A DNA stretch of 6,334 nucleotides, from contig JAAZNJ010000013.1 in assembly GCA_012798335.1 (NCBI GenBank), positions 1 to 6,334 of the forward strand, given 5' to 3'. This DNA comes from Candidatus Woesearchaeota archaeon. Its GTDB lineage: Archaea > Nanobdellota > Nanobdellia > Pacearchaeales > GW2011-AR1. Numbering within the stretch: the stretch's first letter is position 1; each line of letters opens with the position of its first letter. The notes beneath the pieces are model-generated. The model was not told the origin of the DNA. It saw only the letters and a list, made by a program, of their open reading frames with translations, and ran no database searches. The position numbers and the translations under genes are program-made. Below, in pieces: positions 1 through 6,309 of this stretch.

Positions 1-84
1 TATGTTCTTTTTTCTATGTTCATTATCTCTATTCAATTTTTTATTTTCTTTTTATGCTATTTAGATTTTTATTTAAATTTATTT
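1..84. other. A/T-rich intergenic stretch downstream of the helicase gene
   Basis: This is the sequence following the helicase stop codon on the minus strand. It has no convincing gene, RNA or repeat. Read on the minus strand it lacks a clear oligo-T run, so no obvious terminator for the helicase is visible. A TATA-like TTTAAAT (72-78, minus strand) and an ATG at 23-21 could belong to the next minus-strand gene, but only seven codons lie in the window, too few to call. Confidence 0.5.
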
Positions 85-2673
85 TTAATCTTTATTCCTC
101 TTATTTATTTCGTCTAAATGTAATTGATGCATTCTTTTTAAAAAATCTTGCTTATCTTCAATTCTTATTAAATCAGATTGTCCTTCTAAGATTAAATTCA
201 AAGCAAATGGGCTTGGAATCTCAACGTCTCTTATTTTAATTTTTATTTTTCCTTCATTGAACCATTTTAAAACAAGTTTAGCATTTTCAATGTCCATTAA
301 ATCTTCTAAAACTTCTCTTCTCGCTTCTCTCAATATAGGAAAGTTAGCTGAAATTTTTTTAACAGAAGATAAAATAAAATGACTTCTCATTTGTTGTTTT
401 CCAACTGTTCTTGTTTTTCCTTTATAATTTCTTAAAATCATTAAAGAACGAACAGCACAATGCCTAAATCTTCTTGCAAGAATATCTGTCCTTTCAATTG
501 CTTCTCTTAAAACTTCTTTTAAATTTTCATGATTTAAAAAATTCATAACTTTTTCTATATTCATTTTTTCTCCTGCAATATAAAAACCATTATCATTTAT
601 TCCTAATTCTATATCTCTTGTCCCTATTCTCCCTAAAAGAAATCCAATTGCTCTTGATAAAGCATCATTAACTCTCCTACCGTACATTGAATGGAATATT
701 AAATAATTCTTTTTGTCATGATATCTTTCAATCAGAAAAATTGAGGGGGTTGGTATTTCTAAAAATTCAAATTGTTCATAAAAATAATTATAAAGAGATT
801 CTGCAGAATTTTCTTTTATATATAAATAATCTTGAATAAATTTTATTATCTCTTTTTTGCTTTCTTTTTTTCTTAATTTTTCACTCATTAAAGTTCTAAA
901 CCTATTTATTTCTAAAGCAGAATCAAAACTCAAAGGTAACATCTCACTAAACCAAGAAGGAATTGTGGGGGGTCTATTAACACTATTTTTAACATAGACG
1001 TTCATTCCTTTTGTGTATAAGTAAATATATTTTTTACCCCCTAAAACAAAAACATCTCCTTTTTTCATTCTTTCTAAAAAACCTTCGTCAATCATACCAA
1101 TCATCTCTCCTGAAGGAGATAATTTAACTGTTATAAAAGATTCTTCAGGTATTGTCCCTATATTTGTTAAATAAATCATTCTTGCTAATTTTCCTTTTTT
1201 TCCTATCTGTTGAGTTTCTTTATCATACCAAATTTTTGAATAAACATTATCTTTTTCTAAATCATATTCTCCTGCAAGATAACTTAAAACATCAAAAAAA
1301 TCATCTTTTAATAAATTTGAATAACAATAACTTTTTCTTATTAAAGAAAAAATCTCTTCTATTTTCCAAGTTTTATAAATACACATTCCATAAATTTGCT
1401 GACTTAAGACATCTAAACAATTTTTAGGAAAAAATATTCTATTTATTTTTTTCTCAATCATTTCTTTTTGTATAACACTACATTCTACTAAATCGTCTCT
1501 ATCTAAAACAATGAATCTTCCTTTTGCCATATCATGCAATTTATGTCCTGCTCTTCCTAATCTTTGCAATGCTCTTGAACTTGATTTAGGGCTTCCTAAC
1601 ATTATAACTAAGTCAATATAACCAATGTCAATCCCTAATTCTAAACTTGTAGAACAAACAACAACTTTTAGTTTTCCTTGTCTTAATCTCTCTTCAATGT
1701 CAAATCTATGTTCTTTACTTAAAGAAGAGTGATGAGCAGCAATATTATCATCACCATAAACAGTAGGAAAATTTTCTTTTAAATGATTAACAACTCTTTC
1801 TGTTGCGGATCTTGTATTTGTAAAGATTAAAGTTGTTTTATGCTCTTTTATCAAAGAGTCAATTAAAGAATAAAGATTATATTGTAAATTTTTTTCTTTT
1901 GATAAATCTTCTAAATTTAAAACTTGAACATCTAATCTTTTTTGTAATTCTACTTCAGCAATTAAAACTTCCCTATCATTATCAATTCCAACAAGAAATT
2001 TTGCAACTTCTTCTAAAGGAGAGATAGTGGCACTTAACCCAATTTTAACAGGCCAAATTAAACTCACTTCATTTAATCTTTCTAAAGTTAAACTTAGATA
2101 AGTACCTCTTTTATTGTCTAATGCATGAATTTCATCAACAACACAAAACTCAATGGATCTCATAGATTCAACAATTTTCTTTGAAGTTAAAATTATAGCT
2201 AATGACTCTGGAGTTGTTATTAAGATATGTGGAATTTTTTTAGTCATTCTTGTTCTTTCTGCTGTTGTTGTATCTCCTGTTCTTAAACCAATTCGAATTT
2301 TTTGTAATTTTATCTTTTTTGATTCTGCTATTTTGTATATTTCATCTAAAGGTTCAATTAAATTTTTATTTATGTCATTGCTCAATGCTTTTAAAGGAGA
2401 AACATAAACACAATAGACTTTGTCTTCTAATTGATTTTTTTCAGCAAGTATAATTAGATAGTTTAATATTCCTAAAAAAGCAGTTAAAGTTTTTGTTCCA
2501 CCTGTTGGTGCAGATATCAATATGTTTTTTCTCTCCCAAATATTTAAAACCCCATATCTTTGAGTTAAAGAAAATTCTTTAAATTTAGAAAAAAACCACT
2601 CTTTAACAAGAGGATGAAGAATTTTTTCTATTTCTTGATTTTCTCTTATTTCTACTTTAAGAATCTCTGTCAT
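85..2673 (-). CDS. lhr: Lhr-family ATP-dependent DEAD/DEAH-box helicase (archaeal Lhr-core type)
   Basis: An 862-residue superfamily 2 helicase with the complete Lhr-core layout, expected to unwind DNA or RNA-DNA hybrids using ATP in repair or RNA metabolism; the substrate cannot be read from sequence. Visible in order: Q-motif region (near Q38), a Walker A variant APTGGTKT (55-62), motif Ia SPLKAL (92-97), Ib TTPESL (153-158), Walker B DEIH (180-183), SAT (214-216), motif IV IFTNTRS (283-289), motif V STSLELGIDIG (341-351) and motif VI QRLGRAGH (370-377). A winged-helix region follows, then the Lhr-specific C-terminal domain, marked by HSMYGRRVNDALSRA (661-675) and the late PSPFALNLI (820-828). 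The length is usual for archaeal Lhr proteins, which lack the long bacterial extension. The ATG at 2673 is chosen because a TATA-like box sits 27 bases upstream. The oddity is threonine in place of the glycine before the Walker A lysine. It is divergent from the gene at 2774. Family assignment is firm; the aLhr1/aLhr2 subgroup is not decided. Confidence 0.93.
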   Translation of the reverse strand: MTEILKVEIRENQEIEKILHPLVKEWFFSKFKEFSLTQRYGVLNIWERKNILISAPTGGTKTLTAFLGILNYLIILAEKNQLEDKVYCVYVSPLKALSNDINKNLIEPLDEIYKIAESKKIKLQKIRIGLRTGDTTTAERTRMTKKIPHILITTPESLAIILTSKKIVESMRSIEFCVVDEIHALDNKRGTYLSLTLERLNEVSLIWPVKIGLSATISPLEEVAKFLVGIDNDREVLIAEVELQKRLDVQVLNLEDLSKEKNLQYNLYSLIDSLIKEHKTTLIFTNTRSATERVVNHLKENFPTVYGDDNIAAHHSSLSKEHRFDIEERLRQGKLKVVVCSTSLELGIDIGYIDLVIMLGSPKSSSRALQRLGRAGHKLHDMAKGRFIVLDRDDLVECSVIQKEMIEKKINRIFFPKNCLDVLSQQIYGMCIYKTWKIEEIFSLIRKSYCYSNLLKDDFFDVLSYLAGEYDLEKDNVYSKIWYDKETQQIGKKGKLARMIYLTNIGTIPEESFITVKLSPSGEMIGMIDEGFLERMKKGDVFVLGGKKYIYLYTKGMNVYVKNSVNRPPTIPSWFSEMLPLSFDSALEINRFRTLMSEKLRKKESKKEIIKFIQDYLYIKENSAESLYNYFYEQFEFLEIPTPSIFLIERYHDKKNYLIFHSMYGRRVNDALSRAIGFLLGRIGTRDIELGINDNGFYIAGEKMNIEKVMNFLNHENLKEVLREAIERTDILARRFRHCAVRSLMILRNYKGKTRTVGKQQMRSHFILSSVKKISANFPILREARREVLEDLMDIENAKLVLKWFNEGKIKIKIRDVEIPSPFALNLILEGQSDLIRIEDKQDFLKRMHQLHLDEINKRNKD

Positions 2674-2694
2674 AACTCAATTAGTTCATTCTTG

Positions 2695-2704
2695 TATTTT
2701 AAAT
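2695..2704 (-). promoter_or_regulatory. TATA-like box of the helicase gene
   Basis: On the minus strand this reads ATTTAAAATA. Its centre is about 27 bases before the ATG at 2673, so transcription would start at or next to the start codon, giving a leaderless message. No Shine-Dalgarno sequence precedes the ATG, which agrees. The extreme A/T content makes chance matches common; the support comes from the same spacing recurring at the other three genes. Confidence 0.55.
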
Positions 2705-2744
2705 CTAACTAAAATTTTTAAATTGATCAAAAATCACCAAAACC

Positions 2745-2752
2745 TTTAAATA
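2745..2752 (+). promoter_or_regulatory. TATA-like box of the 166-residue hypothetical gene
   Basis: TTTAAATA, preceded by AAAACC in the position of a TFB-recognition element. Its centre lies about 25-26 bases before the ATG at 2774, again the spacing of a leaderless archaeal transcript. It shares the 100-base intergenic region with the helicase promoter, and the two boxes are about 48 bases apart and point outwards. Confidence 0.6.
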
Positions 2753-2773
2753 TTAACCATTTTTCAGTAACAA

Positions 2774-3274
2774 ATGGGACAAAAACAATATACCTGGCAA
2801 ATTGGAGAAAAAAAAGGAGGAATTCAAGAGAGTTGCCTTTATTTATTAAATAAAAACAGATTAGAAAAAAACAAGTTAGAAAATATTTTAGATGTTGAAA
2901 ATCCTAAATTTTTATATACTGATAAAGAAATAAAACCCCATAGATTAACTCTTATAACATTCCCTGAAGAATTTATTAAAGATAACAAACAAAAATATCA
3001 AGGAGAAACTGATAGTATTTTATCTCTTCGTATAATTAATCCTCAAAGTATAAATAGAGAAGCAATAACTGATATGTATTTTTATAAGGGAAAATTTGTT
3101 TCAGGTTCTTTCTTTGGTGGCCAAAATTTTGATATAAGTCAGATAAAAAGAAGTTTAAATTTTTATTTTAATATGTCGGGAATAGAGGGGTTTGGAGATT
3201 ATCTTCCTGAATTTATAAAACAATCAAATTTATCAAAAGAACAAAAAGAAGCTGTGAAAGATTTAATAGAATAA
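2774..3274 (+). CDS. hypothetical protein, 166 residues, soluble
   Basis: I do not recognise this protein. It is predicted cytoplasmic: there is no signal peptide or membrane-length hydrophobic run, and the composition is rich in Lys, Glu, Asn and Ile like the neighbouring proteins. It has one cysteine (C21). The N-terminal part (1-45) is charged and probably helical. The middle (47-110) looks like alternating beta strands, with hydrophobic stretches LTLITF (58-63) and ILSLRIINP (82-90). A glycine-rich turn SGSFFGGQNF (110-119) follows, and the end (148-166) is a charged helix. No metal-binding pattern or known active-site signature is visible. The gene is real rather than a shadow: it is the only long frame in its interval, it has its own promoter, its start lies at the expected distance from the TATA box, and it ends 27 bases before the convergent leuS. 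Its separate promoter gives no functional link to the flanking genes. Confidence 0.82.
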   Translation: MGQKQYTWQIGEKKGGIQESCLYLLNKNRLEKNKLENILDVENPKFLYTDKEIKPHRLTLITFPEEFIKDNKQKYQGETDSILSLRIINPQSINREAITDMYFYKGKFVSGSFFGGQNFDISQIKRSLNFYFNMSGIEGFGDYLPEFIKQSNLSKEQKEAVKDLIE

Positions 3275-3301
3275 TTATTTAACAAAATCTTATTTTATGA
3301 A
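3275..3301. terminator. short convergent intergenic region, probable terminators for both genes
   Basis: These 27 bases separate the stop codons of two converging genes, so both transcripts must end here or inside each other's 3' end. Reading the plus strand, short T-rich runs TTATTT and CTTATTTTA would suit archaeal oligo-U termination. On the minus strand the T-rich runs are weaker (GATTTTG), and a stronger one lies antisense to the hypothetical gene near 3236-3249. There is no stable hairpin. The call rests mainly on position. Confidence 0.3.
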
Positions 3302-5788
3302 TTATTCTACAAAAATTCCTGGTTTCGCTGGTTTAGCTTTGCTTGATTTACCTTGAGGGTCATATTTATCTTTATCATTAACTGCATAAACTTTAGTTGG
3401 TTTTCCAATTCTCTTTGTTAAAATTTCTTCATTATAAATTTCAAGTTCATTAGGCATAACATAAACATAAACTTTTTTTGCTTCTTGATTATTTTTTTCC
3501 TTTAAGATATTTAAGACACTTATTATATCTCCTACTGTTTTATCAAATGTTTTTTCTTGCTCTTCTAATTTTTCATTTATTTTAGATTCATCAGCAACAG
3601 GCCAGCTTTCTAAGCTAATAAAAGTTTTATTTCCTAGTTTATGCCACAATTCTTCTGCTATATGGGGACAAAAAGGGGATAAAAGTTTTATATAATTTTC
3701 TAAATCTTTTTTTGCAATTTCTTTTTCTTCTAATATTATGTCAAAGAATTTTCTTAATTTTATTATAGCTAAATTATATTGTAATTTTTCTAAATCTTGA
3801 GTTGTTTCTTTTATAAGTTTATTAATTTTGCTTTGAACTCTTAAACTTGAAACACCGAGTGTAGCATTTTGAGAATAAACAAAAAACTTTTTTATGAATT
3901 TATGCATACTTTCAATTCCTGTTGAACTCCATGCAGAATCTTTATCAGGAGAAGCCATTGAAACTAAAAATATTCTCAATGTGTCTGCACTATACTTTTT
4001 TGAAACATCTAAAGGGTCAATAACATTCCCCTTTGATTTCGACATAACACTACCATCTTCACCATGAACCATTCCTTGATTAAATAGATTATAAGTGGGT
4101 TCGTCTAAATCTAAAAGCCCTAAATCTCTTAAAAATTTAGTATAAAATCTAAAGTAAATTAAATGCATACAAGCATGTTCTGCTCCTCCTATATACAAGT
4201 CAATAGGATTCCAATATTCTACTTTGTCTTTATTAAATATTCTTTCTTTGTTTTTGTTATCACAATACCTTAAAAAATACCAAGAAGAATTAACAAAAGT
4301 GTCCATTGTGTCTGTTTCTCTTCTTGCTTTTCCTCTGCATTTAGGGCAGGTTGTTTCTATAAAGGGTTTATAATCAATTAATGGATTTTTTTCATTATTA
4401 AAATTAATATCTTCAGGAAGGGTTACAGGCAAATCTTTTTCAGGGATAGGAACAATTCCACATTTATCACAATAAACAATAGGTATAGGTGTCCCCCAAA
4501 ATCTTTGTCTAGAAATAAGCCAATCTCTTAATCTAAAATTAATAACCTCTTTTGCAAGTCCTTTTTTCTTTAAATAAGTTGTAATTTCTTTTTTTGCTGT
4601 TTCATTATCTAATCCATTAAATTCTTTTGAATTAATTAAAACACCTTCTTCGGAATATGCTTTAATTAAAATATTCTCATTATCTTTTTCTCTAGGAGAA
4701 AGAATAACTTGCTTTATTTTTATGTTGTATTTTTTAGCAAAATCAAAATCCCTTTGATCATGGCTAGGAACAGCCATTACTATTCCTGAACCATAGTCTG
4801 CAATCACAAAATTCCCCGCATAAATCGGAATTTTCTCATTATTTATAGGATTTATAGCATAATTTCCTGTGAAAACACCTTCTTTTTCTAAATCTTTCAA
4901 ATCTTTTTCAGAGGTTGATCTCAATTTTTTCAAGAAAGTTTCAACTTCCTTTTTTTGTTCTTTTGTAACAATCTCATTTAATTTAGGATGTTGGGCAGAT
5001 ATTACCATAAATGTAACACCAAACAAAGTATCTGGTCTTGTTGTGAAAACAGGCCATTTTTCATTATTTATTTCAAATAAAATTTCAGTCCCATAACTTT
5101 TTCCTATCCAATTTTTTTGCATTATCTTAATTCTTTCAGGCCAATTCTTAAGAGTTTCAATTCCCTCGTATAATTCATCAGCATAAGCTGTTATTTTAAA
5201 GAACCATTGATCCAAATGTTTTATTTCAACATTAGTATCAGTATGTCTCCAACATTTTCCATTGTTCACTTGTTCATTTGCTAAAACAGTATTACATTTT
5301 GGACACCAATTAACAGCAGAAGTTTTTTTGTAAGCTAACCCTTTTTCAAACATTTTTAAAAAAATCCATTGATCCCATTTGTAATAATCTGGATTATGAC
5401 TTTCAACCATTCTTGTCCAATCATAAGTTAAACCTAATTTTTTTTGTTGATTAATAAATGAAGAAATAGCTTGTTCTGTAAATATCTTAGGATGAGATTT
5501 TGCTTTAATTGCAGCATTCTCAGCAGGCAAACCAAAAGAATCAAAACCCATCGGATGCAAAACATTAAATCCTTGCATTATTTTAAATCTCGCTTGAATA
5601 TCACCAATAGTATAATTAAAGGCATGACCTATATGCAAACCTGAAGCAGAAGGATAAGGGTACATTTCAACAATATAATATTTCTTTTTTTTAGGATTCT
5701 CTTTAGCTTCAAAGATTTTATTCTTTTCCCATTCATTCTGCCATTTTTTTTCTATTTCTTGAAAATCAATGTTCTCTTCTTTTTCCAT
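3302..5788 (-). CDS. leuS: leucyl-tRNA synthetase, bacterial type
   Basis: A class I aminoacyl-tRNA synthetase of 828 residues that charges tRNA-Leu with leucine in the cytoplasm; the E. coli enzyme is about 860. The catalytic core shows MYPYPSASGLHIGH (42-55) with the HIGH signature at 52-55, then HPMGFDSFGLPAENAA (78-93). A zinc-finger-like element has C162, C165, C179 and H182. The CP1 editing domain follows (about 225-415) with the threonine-rich FTTRPDTLFG (248-257) and AVPSHDQRDF (339-348) around the editing-site aspartate, so removal of mischarged amino acids should work. A second four-cysteine element uses C440, C443, C481 and C484. The second signature is VMSKS (581-585) instead of KMSKS. 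The anticodon-binding helical domain (about 630-740) and a C-terminal domain complete it. Editing domain placement and core wording are bacterial, not archaeal. The start at 5788 is set by MEKEENIDF leading into the normal N-terminus and a TATA box 27 bases upstream. It is monocistronic. Confidence 0.97.
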   Translation of the reverse strand: MEKEENIDFQEIEKKWQNEWEKNKIFEAKENPKKKKYYIVEMYPYPSASGLHIGHAFNYTIGDIQARFKIMQGFNVLHPMGFDSFGLPAENAAIKAKSHPKIFTEQAISSFINQQKKLGLTYDWTRMVESHNPDYYKWDQWIFLKMFEKGLAYKKTSAVNWCPKCNTVLANEQVNNGKCWRHTDTNVEIKHLDQWFFKITAYADELYEGIETLKNWPERIKIMQKNWIGKSYGTEILFEINNEKWPVFTTRPDTLFGVTFMVISAQHPKLNEIVTKEQKKEVETFLKKLRSTSEKDLKDLEKEGVFTGNYAINPINNEKIPIYAGNFVIADYGSGIVMAVPSHDQRDFDFAKKYNIKIKQVILSPREKDNENILIKAYSEEGVLINSKEFNGLDNETAKKEITTYLKKKGLAKEVINFRLRDWLISRQRFWGTPIPIVYCDKCGIVPIPEKDLPVTLPEDINFNNEKNPLIDYKPFIETTCPKCRGKARRETDTMDTFVNSSWYFLRYCDNKNKERIFNKDKVEYWNPIDLYIGGAEHACMHLIYFRFYTKFLRDLGLLDLDEPTYNLFNQGMVHGEDGSVMSKSKGNVIDPLDVSKKYSADTLRIFLVSMASPDKDSAWSSTGIESMHKFIKKFFVYSQNATLGVSSLRVQSKINKLIKETTQDLEKLQYNLAIIKLRKFFDIILEEKEIAKKDLENYIKLLSPFCPHIAEELWHKLGNKTFISLESWPVADESKINEKLEEQEKTFDKTVGDIISVLNILKEKNNQEAKKVYVYVMPNELEIYNEEILTKRIGKPTKVYAVNDKDKYDPQGKSSKAKPAKPGIFVE

Positions 5789-5810
5789 TTTTTATAAAAA
5801 GAAGGTATTT

Positions 5811-5820
5811 ATTTAAATAT
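5811..5820 (-). promoter_or_regulatory. TATA-like box of leuS
   Basis: On the minus strand this reads ATATTTAAAT, centred about 27 bases before the ATG at 5788. There is no Shine-Dalgarno sequence between it and the start codon, so a leaderless transcript is expected. A bacterial-type gene therefore appears to be driven by an archaeal-style promoter. No T-box, leader peptide or other leucine-sensing element is visible, and there would be no room for one downstream of this box. Confidence 0.6.
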
Positions 5821-5906
5821 TTTGATTAAAAAGTTATATTAAACCTGTTATAAAACATTTTAAGAAGATGCAAGAATATAATCCATAAAAATTTTATTTC
5901 AAAAGA

Positions 5907-5916
5907 TTTATAAATA
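5907..5916 (+). promoter_or_regulatory. TATA box of the ArsR-like regulator gene
   Basis: TTTATAAATA, the best match in the window to the archaeal TATA consensus, preceded by an A-rich TFB-element-like CAAAAGA. Its centre is 24-25 bases before the ATG at 5936. That spacing favours the ATG over the in-frame TTG at 5927, which would lie too close to the box for a leaderless start. Confidence 0.68.
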
Positions 5917-5917
5917 T

Positions 5918-5937
5918 ATATGAATTTTGTTTCATAT
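5918..5937. promoter_or_regulatory. probable ArsR/SmtB-type operator (inverted repeat)
   Basis: A perfect 7-base inverted repeat, ATATGAA (5918-5924), six-base spacer TTTTGT, TTCATAT (5931-5937). The TGAA-N6-TTCA core and A/T-rich outer arms match the classical operators bound by SmtB, CzrA and related ArsR-family repressors. The repeat begins one base after the TATA box and its right arm includes the first two bases of the start codon, so it would cover the transcription start of a leaderless message. A bound repressor dimer would block RNA polymerase recruitment, implying autoregulation. It is about 100 bases from the leuS TATA box, so control of leuS is unlikely. Binding is inferred, not shown. 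Confidence 0.65.
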
Positions 5938-6289
5938 GTCAAAGAATTCATGTAAATGTTTAAAAGAAAAACATTATGAAATATTCTTTTTGAATTTAGC
6001 AAATCCATTAAAAATGAAAATAATCCTTTTGTTAAGAGACAAAGAAATGAATGTCTCAAAAATTGTCAAAGAGTTAAAAACAGATCAAAGTAAAATCTCT
6101 CATGCTTTAAAATCATTAAGAGAATGCAAACTCTTATTAACAAAAAAATCAGGAAAAGAAAGGATATATTATTTGAATAAAAAAACAATAATACCAATTT
6201 TAAAAATAATAGAAAAACATGTTTTATGCTATTGCAATGAAGGATGTACACGATTAAATTCCTCATTAAATCAAGATAAAACTAAATGA
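5936..6289 (+). CDS. ArsR/SmtB-like winged-helix transcriptional regulator, cysteine-rich
   Basis: A 117-residue DNA-binding protein, probably a dimeric repressor. The fold is visible in order: helix HYEIFFLNLANPLKMKIILLL (13-33) carrying the ANPLKMKII pattern typical of ArsR proteins, helix MNVSKIVKEL (38-47), recognition helix KTDQSKISHALKSLRECKLL (48-67), beta-wing TKKSGKERIYYLN (69-81) and a C-terminal helix (82-97) for dimer contacts. The recognition-helix region matches the family QSxxSxHLxxLxxxGLv pattern with Ala in place of the usual Leu after His. Cysteines are C6, C8, C64, C98, C100 and C104, forming an N-terminal CxC and a C-terminal CxCx3C, which suggests metal or thiol sensing. 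The classical ELCVCDL metal site is absent (NVSKIVKEL instead), so any ligand site lies at the termini. The ATG at 5936 is preferred to an upstream in-frame TTG (5927) from TATA spacing. The ligand is unknown. Confidence 0.85.
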   Translation: MSKNSCKCLKEKHYEIFFLNLANPLKMKIILLLRDKEMNVSKIVKELKTDQSKISHALKSLRECKLLLTKKSGKERIYYLNKKTIIPILKIIEKHVLCYCNEGCTRLNSSLNQDKTK

Positions 6290-6309
6290 AAAAAATTCGA
6301 TCTTAAAAA

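Noticed and set aside
1..23. Minus-strand ATG at 23-21 with seven open codons, possibly the start of a gene following the helicase.
   Set aside because: Too short to distinguish from chance in A/T-rich DNA; the TATA-like sequences upstream sit at about 30 or 52 bases, less regular than at the complete genes.
1152..1427. Plus-strand open frames inside the helicase gene (here, and near 1833-2027 and 2153-2453).
   Set aside because: Antisense shadows of a strongly supported helicase gene, with Leu/Phe/Asn-rich low-complexity translations and no initiation signals.
4869..5096. Plus-strand 75-residue frame inside leuS.
   Set aside because: Antisense to the conserved editing domain of LeuRS; Ser/Phe-rich translation with no family resemblance.
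5821..5906. Search for a small RNA, tRNA or attenuator between the leuS and regulator promoters.
   Set aside because: No tRNA-like cloverleaf, G+C-rich island or stable hairpin is visible; the stretch is plain A/T-rich spacer between divergent promoters.
5927..5935. In-frame TTG as an upstream start for the regulator, adding three residues.
   Set aside because: It lies inside the inverted repeat spacer and only about 16 bases from the TATA box centre, too close for transcription to begin at or before it; the ATG at 5936 fits.
5826..6059. A 77-residue minus-strand frame spanning the leuS-regulator intergenic region.
   Set aside because: It overlaps the regulator gene and its promoter-operator antisense, has a composition typical of shadow frames (Phe, Leu, Ile, Asn, Lys) and no promoter at the expected distance.
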